DNA of 9,128 nucleotides from Chloroflexota bacterium (GCA_016234525.1 JACRBK010000532.1:1-9128); one strand, 5' to 3'; shown: positions 1 through 5,605, numbered from the stretch's first letter. Numbers and translations: made by a program. Notes: a model not told the origin generated them from the sequence alone.

Positions 1-125
1 AAACGCTCTAACGGAATATCGGACGAGGTGGTGAACTGCGCTTTGCGTTCGGGAAACTTGCTCAGCATTTTGTTGAGCGTGCTCTGTTCCCATTCTTGTT
101 TGAGTTGTTTGATTGACTTCGCCAT
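1..125 (-). CDS. Methylmalonyl-CoA mutase large subunit, N-terminal fragment
   Basis: Only the first 41 codons are present; the gene continues past the left edge. The protein starts MAKSIKQLKQEWEQ and contains FPERKAQFTTSSDIPLER (residues 24-41). The pattern FPER..x.FTTSS.IP.ER is typical of the start of methylmalonyl-CoA mutase large subunits, just before the RLYTPED segment that leads into the barrel. The enzyme uses adenosylcobalamin to interconvert methylmalonyl-CoA and succinyl-CoA in propionate, odd-chain and branched-chain metabolism in the cytoplasm. The ATG at 123-125 has an AAAGAG-like Shine-Dalgarno about ten bases upstream. It lies 76 bases downstream of the hydrolase-like gene on the same strand, and I see no convincing terminator between them, so co-transcription is possible. 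The fragment is too short to separate the methylmalonyl-CoA enzyme from related acyl-CoA mutases such as isobutyryl-CoA or ethylmalonyl-CoA mutase. Confidence 0.78.
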   Translation of the reverse strand, partial: MAKSIKQLKQEWEQSTLNKMLSKFPERKAQFTTSSDIPLER

Positions 126-201
126 AAAGTGATTACTCTTTGAACTTGCATAGACACGGATAAGAGAAATATTATTCGCCGACGGCGGTAGCAGATGAGT
201 T

Positions 202-867
202 TTACCCCTCGCCGGACGGTGGAGGCATCTTCAGGAAGGCCAGGGTTCGATCCCATGCCAGGCTCGCTGCCGCCTGGTGGTAAGCTTGCACACGGTCAGG
301 TTCAAAAAACCAGTGCCCCGTGCCGCTGTAATGATAGAACGTCACCGGACGACCCGCACTCCTTAGGGATTCTTCCAGTTCGTTGACATTGGATGGCGGC
401 TCAAACTCATCATTCTCGGCAAAGTGACCGAGGTAGGCTGCTTTCGAGCGGCTGAAATCAGCAGGGCCAGTACCATAAAAGAGCACGACAGATCGGATAT
501 GTTCGGGATGTGCGGCGGCGAGGTCGAGCGCGTAATAGGCACCCAATGAGAAGCCAATCACGGCAAGGCCGCGCTCGGCTTGTCAAGCACGTTCGTTAAG
601 AAACAGGGCTGCCGCCGCGATTTCGGCCTCGGCCTGAAGGTGGTTGGCGTCGAGCGCCTGTCCGAGGGCTTCGGCTCCGGGGATAGTATCCGCCACCTTG
701 CCATGATAGAGGTCTGGGGCGAAGGCGACGAAACCGGCTTCAGCCAATCGCGCGCAGAAAGCCTTCAAAGTGTCGTTTAACCCCCACCAGGCATGAAGGA
801 CCAGTACACCGGGTCCCGTGCCCGCAGGGGGAAGAGCGAGGTAGCCGTCCGGTTGGTTGTTTGACAT
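202..867 (-). pseudogene. Dienelactone hydrolase family protein interrupted by an in-frame TGA
   Basis: This is an alpha/beta-hydrolase of the dienelactone hydrolase family, cytoplasmic enzymes that hydrolyse lactones or esters. Numbering from ATG 865-867, the first part has GVLVLHAWWGLND, the usual strand plus oxyanion region, and FAPDLYHG. After codon 94 a TGA (583-585) interrupts the frame. The same frame then continues without a shift through VIGFSLGAYYA, FAENDEF and GTGHWFF to a TAA at 202-204. The expected triad is therefore complete: Ser107, Asp153 and His185. The nucleophile is Ser in GFSLG rather than the Cys of classical dienelactone hydrolase. Total length, 221 codons including TGA, is normal for the family. 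The start at 867 is preferred over ATG 873 because AGGAG (874-878) sits 6 bases from 867 but directly touches 873. The TGA could be a nonsense mutation (one C-to-T change from CGA) or a sequencing error; I read it as a very young pseudogene unless resequencing removes it. Confidence 0.75.
583..585 (-). other. In-frame TGA inside hydrolase gene
   Basis: The codon reads TGA between GCT (Ala) and CAA (Gln) in the segment LNERA-stop-QAERGLAVIGFSLG. Both sides are in the same frame and together make one family-length hydrolase. The position falls in the variable loop before the nucleophile strand, 12 codons upstream of the catalytic Ser, so it is not a catalytic position. Confidence 0.9.
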
Positions 868-873
868 TTGCAT

Positions 874-880
874 CTCCTAT
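874..880 (-). promoter_or_regulatory. Ribosome binding site overlapping upstream stop codon
   Basis: Read on the minus strand this is ATAGGAG. Its AGGAG is 6 bases before the ATG at 865-867, and its TAG (877-879) is the stop codon of the racemase-family gene. The overlap points to translational coupling of the two genes and decides the downstream start in favour of 867. Confidence 0.7.
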
Positions 881-1662
881 ACGTGTCCGTAATAATCGCG
901 GTGCGCAGCGACGGAATAGGCATAATCGAGCAAGGTTCCCCAACTAAACACGGGGATCTGAATTTCGTGTTGGAGCGCGCGTGCAAACGGCGAAAATCCG
1001 GTGCATTCCAGCACCATCGCGCCCATTTTCGGATACTGTTGATAAAATCGCACGCCCTCCGCCACAAACTCGGCTTTCGCTTTGTCATAATCGGCGGCTG
1101 GCGGATTGGTGCGGCGTTCTTTCGTCCACAGGTGATCAAATTCCTCGCAGCGCCCTTCATCCATCGCGCCGCCGATCACATAATTGGTGCCGGGCCGGAT
1201 TCCGACAGACTCTAAATGGCGCGCGGTGACAAACTGCTTTTGGGCCATCAAAATTCCGACGACGCGATCCGGGCCAATCAACTGCTGGGCCATCGGCACT
1301 TGCAGCAGCGCCGAACTAAATACCGGAACATCCACACTGGACGCTAATTCGCGCTGGAAATAGGCGAAATAGCCACACTCGGCGGCAATCGCGCGGCAGC
1401 CCATGCGCTGCAATTTCTGCGCGGCGCGCACGACGGGCGGCAGACACGGCGATTTGTCCTCTGCCGTGACCAGCGCGGGAATATCGACTCCCTCAGCGAT
1501 CTCATACTGGATCGGGAACGGGTAGGCGCTGGCATTACGAACATCGCCGGGGAAACCGGGATACACATCATCGAGCAGGATGATTCCCAGTCCCATCCCA
1601 TAACAGCGGAAATCCTTGCGCGCCCGGATGGTTCGAATATCGTGATCTCTGCTCTGGTTCAT
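877..1662 (-). CDS. Aspartate/glutamate racemase superfamily protein
   Basis: A 261-residue protein of the Asp/Glu/hydantoin racemase superfamily, cytoplasmic enzymes that use two cysteines for cofactor-independent proton exchange at a carbon next to a carboxylate. The N-terminal part has LGIILLDDVYPGFPGDVRNA (residues 25-44), typical of the racemase-like branch that begins with a G.I.LD..P..PGD signature. Both expected cysteines are present: Cys96 in AAECGYF and Cys220 in VLECTGFSPF. Length is usual for the branch, and there is no signal peptide or TM helix. The substrate cannot be told; racemases, decarboxylases and maleate isomerases share this fold. ATG 1660-1662 is used, with only a weak ACGGA upstream. 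The first 20 or so residues precede the conserved core, so a slightly later start is conceivable. The next gene, a dienelactone-hydrolase type enzyme, begins nine bases after the stop with its RBS over the stop codon, suggesting a two-gene transcription unit acting on related small molecules. Confidence 0.85.
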   Translation of the reverse strand: MNQSRDHDIRTIRARKDFRCYGMGLGIILLDDVYPGFPGDVRNASAYPFPIQYEIAEGVDIPALVTAEDKSPCLPPVVRAAQKLQRMGCRAIAAECGYFAYFQRELASSVDVPVFSSALLQVPMAQQLIGPDRVVGILMAQKQFVTARHLESVGIRPGTNYVIGGAMDEGRCEEFDHLWTKERRTNPPAADYDKAKAEFVAEGVRFYQQYPKMGAMVLECTGFSPFARALQHEIQIPVFSWGTLLDYAYSVAAHRDYYGHV

Positions 1663-1689
1663 GCCGTCGGTTCCGTCGTTTTGCGCGCC

Positions 1690-1695
1690 ATTGTA
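1690..1695 (-). promoter_or_regulatory. Possible -10 element of racemase-like gene
   Basis: On the minus strand this reads TACAAT within TTGTTACAATGG, giving a short leader of about 20 bases to the ATG at 1662. The same TACAATG string occurs before the GAF sensor gene. No good -35 hexamer is visible at 17-18 bases, so this is tentative. Confidence 0.3.
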
Positions 1696-1848
1696 ACAAA
1701 ATATTCCCCGGAGAGGTACTACGGCTTTTGCTCTGGCTTTTATTCAGGCGCACGATCATTCCCCGGCGCGAAAAGGACAAACTCGGTGAAAAAACGTAGG
1801 TCTTAGAGGATCGCAAGTACGATGGTTTTGTAGAATCAAGCGGCATAA

Positions 1849-1888
1849 CGAAGCGTCTTAAGGAGCGAGACGATAAACAGACGCTTCG
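1849..1888. repeat. 10-bp inverted repeat with alternative pairing, 3' of DUF3592 gene
   Basis: CGAAGCGTCT (1849-1858) and AGACGCTTCG (1879-1888) are perfect inverted arms around a 20-base loop. Inside the loop a second AGACG (1868-1872) could pair with CGTCT (1854-1858) instead, giving two mutually exclusive hairpins. It lies 31 bases beyond the stop of the DUF3592 gene and so could end that transcript or protect its 3' end, but there is no run of T after the stem, so it is not a classic intrinsic terminator. The rest of 1663-1918 shows no gene I can support. Confidence 0.45.
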
Positions 1889-1918
1889 AGCGGGTAGAGC
1901 TTGCCGCGTGCTGGGGGA

Positions 1919-2440
1919 CTATCCAAAGGGTGAGATCATCTTATCCACCACGCTCATCATTCCAACGGTGAACACCAGGGTACAGATCAGCATCAGCACA
2001 ATGAAGGCCACGATGAACCACATCACCCGGTTTGCGCCGGTGGCGCTGGTTTCCAACACCGACTCGCCCGGATTCTGCGGATTATAGTAGACCGGTACGG
2101 CATTTCCGACCGGGTAACGCGCGACCTTTTTTTCCACCATGCCGCGAAACCCAATCCCGATAGGCTGGCCGGGATTGACGACATTGTTCATGTAGCGCTG
2201 CCCGTTGACGACATATTCGTAAACGACGGCGGGATAAAAGGATGTGCTGTGACCACTCCCGGATCGGCTCCGGCGTGCTTCTACGCCAGATGAGAGGACA
2301 CGCCCATCAACAGTGGGCCACGCGCGGGTTGCTCTTACCTGCCGCTGGCTGGAAAGCGCCCGCACCGCGAAAAACACCGCGATTAAGGCAATCGGGAGTG
2401 CGGTAACGACGATGGTGCCAGAAGCAAGTGATTCAAACAT
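1919..2440 (-). CDS. DUF3592 domain membrane protein
   Basis: A 173-residue protein with two membrane helices (about residues 8-29 and 138-162) flanking a soluble segment. The segment carries the usual DUF3592 series: WPTVDGRVLSS (41-51), FYPAVVYEYVVNGQRY (68-83), VARYPVGNAVPVYYNPQNP (106-124) and ESVLE. Family members are short membrane proteins of unknown biochemical role, often with this beta-rich domain between two helices; the domain is probably extracytoplasmic. A Ser/Gly-rich insertion, RRSRSGSGHSTS (56-67), sits in the first loop. The ATG at 2438-2440 is preferred to an upstream in-frame TTG at 2465-2467, because GGTGGGA lies about nine bases before the ATG. The gene appears to stand alone: about 250 bases separate it from the next gene and over 400 from the previous one. 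No function is claimed. Confidence 0.85.
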   Translation of the reverse strand: MFESLASGTIVVTALPIALIAVFFAVRALSSQRQVRATRAWPTVDGRVLSSGVEARRSRSGSGHSTSFYPAVVYEYVVNGQRYMNNVVNPGQPIGIGFRGMVEKKVARYPVGNAVPVYYNPQNPGESVLETSATGANRVMWFIVAFIVLMLICTLVFTVGMMSVVDKMISPFG

Positions 2441-2488
2441 AGAGCCGAATCCCACCCGTTTTCTCAACGGAATAACCCAATGTTTGAG

Positions 2489-2519
2489 ATACTAGCAACA
2501 TCTGTTATCCAATGCCCAA
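2489..2519 (-). promoter_or_regulatory. Possible promoter of DUF3592 gene
   Basis: On the minus strand TTGGGC (2514-2519) is followed after 19 bases by TAGTAT (2489-2494), preceded by TGC, which makes an extended -10 TGCTAGTAT. This matches the TGCTACAAT before the GAF sensor gene at 7 of 9 positions, with the same TTGGG-type -35 and the same spacing. Predicted leader is about 40 bases. Confidence 0.35.
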
Positions 2520-2521
2520 CA

Positions 2522-2533
2522 GGAAAATTTTCC
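2522..2533. repeat. 12-bp perfect palindrome GGAAAATTTTCC
   Basis: A self-complementary 12-mer, three bases upstream of the candidate -35 of the DUF3592 promoter. The AAAATTTT core would favour bending and may act as an UP-like element or a dimeric repressor site. It may also be chance in an A/T-rich intergenic stretch. Confidence 0.4.
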
Positions 2534-2556
2534 CTCTCCTGGTTAGTCCACGTTGA

Positions 2557-2807
2557 TTTTGTAGGGGCGAGGCGCCGCGTCGCCCAGGGCAGGGCTATGC
2601 ACTTTTACTAATTGATCAGGTCATGCGGATTTACCCCTATCCCCCCGGCCCCCTTTCCCCGCTGCGCAGAGAAAGGGGGAGAAGGGTCGGCTGCGGTCCC
2701 CTCTCCAACCCAGTTGGAGAGGGGGTAGGGGGTGAGGCCGTATTTGACTTTTACCCTCAACATAACCCGATTATTTCCTCGAAGTGCATTGGGGTGCCCC
2801 TACAAAA
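2557..2807. repeat. Palindrome-rich interspersed repeat with 12-bp terminal inverted repeats
   Basis: This 251-bp block holds no credible gene. Its ends are perfect inverted repeats: TTTTGTAGGGGC (2557-2568) and GCCCCTACAAAA (2796-2807). Inside are GGGCGA/TCGCCC (2565-2570/2580-2585) around a GGCGCC core, CCCCCTTTC/GAAAGGGGG (2649-2657/2671-2679), and a 12-bp hairpin CCCCTCTCCAAC/GTTGGAGAGGGG with a CCA loop (2698-2709/2713-2724). Imperfect outer arms pair 2633-2645 with 2721-2733. C/T-rich against G/A-rich palindromes of this kind (CCTCACCCCCTA...) and GTAGGGGCG units are common dispersed intergenic repeats in large Chloroflexota and cyanobacterial genomes. The block looks like a non-autonomous MITE/REP-type element, or one element inside another. 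No clear target-site duplication is seen. It fills most of the 429-base gap between the nucleoside hydrolase and DUF3592 genes and may stop transcription in both directions. Confidence 0.7.
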
Positions 2808-2869
2808 ACCCTGTTACCCGATTTTTATTGGGATGAGGCAATAGATAGTGAGGGAATCACGCCCGCCAG

Positions 2870-4378
2870 TTAAGGCGCGGGCAAATACCCGATCATCATC
2901 AACGGCCCCATCATATCGAAAGTGACCCATTCCTCAACCAGTTCGCCATCGACCAGATAACTGACCACGTTCATACGGAAAGTAATTTCGTTTCCGGTGG
3001 GCTCGACAGCAAAAACACCCTCAGGAGATGTCCCGGTATGCAGGCCGCGTAGCACGATCATCGTCGCTACACGATCCCCCTCAGCGGCGACCACATCAAC
3101 CGAGATTTCTATGTCGGACAGCGCGGTATGAATCTGCTCGATTGACCCTAAAAGTTGAGCCAGGTCGAGATTATCCGCGTTGGAGTGAATCACATAGTCC
3201 CTAGCGGCTAACTGATCCGCCACCAACGTTTCCGCCTTCCCCCAAACCTCGGTATACCAGCGTAAGACAATACCCTTATTGCGCTGCATTTCCTCAGCAG
3301 AGATAAGCACGTCGGGCAGCGGGGCATCGACGGCGCGCCCATTGAGAACATTGAGCAGCGTCGCGCCAAACCGTTCGCCGTCGACCTGGGTCGCGATGCC
3401 CATGGGGCTGCCTGCCGGATCGATCCGGGTGCGGCCTGATTCGGGGCCTTCGTCTTCGATCACACGAATCGTCTGCGGCTCGATCACGGCGATACTCGCA
3501 TCGGCTGCGATCACTGCCGTTAACGGGTCCCAAAAATAATAGCCGCCCTGGCGCAAAAACCAGCGATTTTTGGACAACGCGCGAAAAACAAAATCGGCCT
3601 GCGGCGTTTGGCGATCATGTTGGAACTGACGATAAAAGTCCCAGGTGATCGGCACTGTATTGGTCACATCCAATGGGACCAGTGTCACCGGCGCGCCCGA
3701 TGCCAGCACGAGATTCGCGGCATGGGGATCGATATAGATATTCCATTCGGCGGTAGTATTCTCCCCGGCAAAACCCAACAGGTTGCCCGGCACATTCACC
3801 GCCCCGCCCATGATATAGATCATGTTGATGTGATCGATCAGGCCGGGTTGTGCCTCTAACAACTCTCCGAGGGTCGTCAACGGGCCGAGAGTCACTATCG
3901 TGACCGGCTCTGGCGACTCGTTTAACACCGAAGCGATCAAGTCGTTTGCGGTGATCTCTGGCAGCGGAGTCGTGTTGGCCGGCAGCGGCAGGCTGAGCAT
4001 CGAATCCATCCCATTACGCCAATCGAGAGGGAAAACATGATCACCTTGTAACGGGGTTTCGCGCCCACACGCCACCGGAACTTCGGGCTTCCCGCCCAGC
4101 GCCAACAAATGTTGGGCGTTGCTCATGCCGGGTTTGCAGTGCGCTTCCCCCGTGCCGGTCACGGTCAGCGCCTTAATGTCGAGATCGGGGCGTTGCAGCA
4201 AATAGAGAATAGCGATCCAGTCATCCAGCGCCATATCAGTGTCGATAATGACCGGGGTAAGCCCCTCCTGAACGATCCCATCAGGCTGCGCCCCCACTGA
4301 AACCGGCAGCGCGACAGCGGCAAACAAGGCCATCCCTATCCATAAACTCAAGCCAGCCGACCAACCACGTTTACTCAC
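2870..4378 (-). CDS. Secreted nucleoside hydrolase fused to a SnoaL-like domain
   Basis: A 502-residue protein. Residues 1-30 form a signal peptide (SKRGW, then a hydrophobic core, cleavage likely after VGA30). Residues 41-345 are an inosine/uridine-preferring nucleoside hydrolase domain, which cleaves the N-glycosidic bond of ribonucleosides using Ca2+. DTDMALDD (46-53) supplies the metal and general-base aspartates; TLGPLTTLG (163-171) and AEWNIYIDP (210-218) are the sugar-binding segments with Glu211 and Asn213; WDPLTAV (283-289) gives the last Ca2+ Asp, D284. The His that normally precedes this Asp is Trp283. Residues 367-500 match SnoaL-like polyketide-cyclase/ester-cyclase domains: NKGIVLRWYTEVW, ARDYVIHSN, ISVDVVAAEGDRVATMIVLR, LVDGELVEEW. 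The domain is complete, so the gene is a true fusion. GTG 4376-4378 is chosen over GTG 4406-4408 because AGGAAGGAG (4388-4396) lies nine bases upstream of it. It likely salvages or degrades nucleosides outside the membrane; the role of the second domain is unknown. Confidence 0.92.
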   Translation of the reverse strand: MSKRGWSAGLSLWIGMALFAAVALPVSVGAQPDGIVQEGLTPVIIDTDMALDDWIAILYLLQRPDLDIKALTVTGTGEAHCKPGMSNAQHLLALGGKPEVPVACGRETPLQGDHVFPLDWRNGMDSMLSLPLPANTTPLPEITANDLIASVLNESPEPVTIVTLGPLTTLGELLEAQPGLIDHINMIYIMGGAVNVPGNLLGFAGENTTAEWNIYIDPHAANLVLASGAPVTLVPLDVTNTVPITWDFYRQFQHDRQTPQADFVFRALSKNRWFLRQGGYYFWDPLTAVIAADASIAVIEPQTIRVIEDEGPESGRTRIDPAGSPMGIATQVDGERFGATLLNVLNGRAVDAPLPDVLISAEEMQRNKGIVLRWYTEVWGKAETLVADQLAARDYVIHSNADNLDLAQLLGSIEQIHTALSDIEISVDVVAAEGDRVATMIVLRGLHTGTSPEGVFAVEPTGNEITFRMNVVSYLVDGELVEEWVTFDMMGPLMMIGYLPAP

Positions 4379-4387
4379 AACCACTAT

Positions 4388-4396
4388 CTCCTTCCT
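4388..4396 (-). promoter_or_regulatory. Strong ribosome binding site of nucleoside hydrolase
   Basis: On the minus strand this reads AGGAAGGAG, the best Shine-Dalgarno in the window, nine bases before the GTG at 4376-4378. A GTG at 4382-4384 is only three bases away and is less likely. The site starts only 14 bases beyond the T-tract of the upstream terminator, leaving little room for a separate promoter. Confidence 0.75.
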
Positions 4397-4410
4397 TTGG
4401 ACTCTCACTT

Positions 4411-4438
4411 TATTAAAAAGCGGGGCATTACCCCCGCT
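4411..4438 (-). terminator. Intrinsic terminator of the TIR-glycosylase gene
   Basis: On the minus strand AGCGGGG (4432-4438) and CCCCGCT (4419-4425) form a G/C-rich stem around GTAATG, followed by TTTTTAATA. Stem, short loop and T-run are all present. It begins 12 bases after the stop of the TIR-glycosylase gene. On the plus strand the hairpin is not followed by a T-run, so it acts leftwards. Confidence 0.85.
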
Positions 4439-4450
4439 CGCTGCGCTTAT

Positions 4451-5542
4451 TTAGACGAACAGCTTCAGCTTCTCAAAGTCTTTCTTGACGACCTCACGTT
4501 GGCTGGGGTTATACAACACCACCGCCGGGTGATACTGCGGCATGACATGAATTTCGCCATAGGGCATCTGCGTTTTGATCAGCTTGCCGTGAAGCTGGCT
4601 GATCTTCTGCTTTTTCTCCGGCAAATCAAGCTTCTTAAGCAGATAGTCCGACGCAAACCCGCCCATCGTGACGATCACGGCGGGCTGAATGATGTCAATC
4701 ATCCGGTCGATGAACGGCGAATAAAACGCGATCTCCTCCGGCAGCGGATCGCGCTTGATGGGCATGGTGTCCAGCAGCAGGTTGGTCACATACACCGCCT
4801 CACGTTTGAGGCCGATCCCCGCCAACATCTGATCAAACACTTCGCCCGACGGCCCAATGAAAGGAACGCCCTGTGCCGCTTCGTCTTTGCCCGGCGCCTG
4901 CCCGATAAACAGAATATTCGCATCAGGATTACCCCCGCCTAACACCGGGAACAGCCGGTTTTCGACCCGGAACTTGTACAGCGGCGATTCCGTCGCGCCG
5001 ACGAGTTCCAGCCGCAGCGCTTTAAGTTCGGCTTCTTTGCGGATATTCACCATCGAGTCCACTGGTTTAAAGGACGGGTTGGCCGGAGCCGCCTCTTTGA
5101 TCGCCTGGACCAACCGCTGCATATCATAGGTAAACCGAGGATGGCTGAGTTCAATCGCGTTGCGGCGGGAGAGCGTGATCAGATCTTCGGGCAGATCACC
5201 CGGCGACGGCATCAACGCCTGTCCAACCAGGACGGGAATCACCAATTTGTTGTGTTTGATCGCGGTGGCGATCTCGATCCGCACGTAATCATTCCACTGG
5301 TCCAGCCGCCGCTTTCCGGCGCTGTCGGCCACGTCCAGCCACAGCGGGCCGATCACCGCCAGAAACACATCACACGCGGCGACGGCATCTTCCAACACCT
5401 GCACAAAGTCGGCGCCGGGTTTGATGTCGTCCACGTCCATAAACACATCTTCGCGCTGGAAATGCTGCACCAGGTGATCATACAGGCGGCCGACATAACC
5501 TTCACTGTCCTGGCGACGGTAATTAATAAAAATACGGCTCAT
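4451..5542 (-). CDS. TIR domain fused to family-4-like uracil-DNA glycosylase domain
   Basis: A 363-residue cytoplasmic two-domain protein. Residues 1-150 are a bacterial TIR domain: RIFINYRRQDS (3-13), BB-loop region VFMDVDDIKPG (33-43), CDVFLAVIGPLWLD (57-70), and DYVRIEIATAI (85-95), in which Glu90 occupies the place of the catalytic Glu of NAD-cleaving TIRs; RRNAIELS (126-133) ends the fold. Residues 170-360 are a UDG-superfamily domain close to family 4: GQAPGKDEAAQG (214-225), VPFIGPSG (226-233), YVTNLLL (251-257), a Rossmann-type strand AVIVTMGGFAS (288-298) and YHPAVVLYNP (337-346). The four Fe-S cysteines of family 4 are gone (A183, S186, D258, Y274 by position); the only Cys is C57 in the TIR part. 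ATG 5540-5542 is chosen over TTG 5570-5572 since MSRIFINYRR is the natural TIR start and AAGGGA lies seven bases upstream. Known: TIR domains often deplete NAD or make signal nucleotides in anti-phage defence. Inferred: the UDG part recognises abnormal or modified DNA and switches the TIR on. A TIR-tethered repair enzyme is the alternative. Confidence 0.92.
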   Translation of the reverse strand: MSRIFINYRRQDSEGYVGRLYDHLVQHFQREDVFMDVDDIKPGADFVQVLEDAVAACDVFLAVIGPLWLDVADSAGKRRLDQWNDYVRIEIATAIKHNKLVIPVLVGQALMPSPGDLPEDLITLSRRNAIELSHPRFTYDMQRLVQAIKEAAPANPSFKPVDSMVNIRKEAELKALRLELVGATESPLYKFRVENRLFPVLGGGNPDANILFIGQAPGKDEAAQGVPFIGPSGEVFDQMLAGIGLKREAVYVTNLLLDTMPIKRDPLPEEIAFYSPFIDRMIDIIQPAVIVTMGGFASDYLLKKLDLPEKKQKISQLHGKLIKTQMPYGEIHVMPQYHPAVVLYNPSQREVVKKDFEKLKLFV

Positions 5543-5580
5543 GGAAGGTTCCCTTAACCAAGATAATCTCAACGCCCGTT

Positions 5581-5589
5581 ATTTTACCA
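5581..5589 (-). promoter_or_regulatory. Extended -10 of the TIR-glycosylase gene
   Basis: On the minus strand this reads TGGTAAAAT, an extended -10 (TGn plus TAAAAT). It predicts a start near 5573 and a leader of about 30 bases that includes the AAGGGA ribosome site. No strong -35 is visible, which fits an extended -10 promoter. Confidence 0.45.
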
Positions 5590-5605
5590 CGATTGGGTGC
5601 AATCG
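5590..5605. promoter_or_regulatory. Candidate operator: 6-4-6 inverted repeat between divergent promoters
   Basis: CGATTG (5590-5595), GGTG, CAATCG (5600-5605) is a perfect inverted repeat. It starts directly after the minus-strand extended -10 and overlaps the -35 region of the plus-strand promoter (TTGGGT, 5593-5598). A dimeric regulator bound here could control both the TIR-glycosylase gene and the GAF sensor gene. Confidence 0.45.

Noticed and set aside
583..585. TGA read as selenocysteine
   Set aside because: The position is in a variable loop, not at the nucleophile (Ser107) or another catalytic site. The only nearby hairpin (GCCG-AGCG-CGGC) starts within a few bases of the TGA, too close and too short for a bacterial SECIS.
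1568..1846. 92-codon minus-strand open frame upstream of the racemase-like gene
   Set aside because: It overlaps the start of the racemase-like gene in another frame, has no recognisable motif and is low in plausible codon use.
2623..2844. 73-codon plus-strand open frame in the gap
   Set aside because: It is made almost wholly of the palindromic repeat; the Pro/Gly/Arg-rich product reflects repeat composition.
4397..4942. 181-codon plus-strand open frame
   Set aside because: Antisense to the conserved UDG motifs of the TIR-glycosylase gene, and it begins inside the terminator region with no ribosome site.
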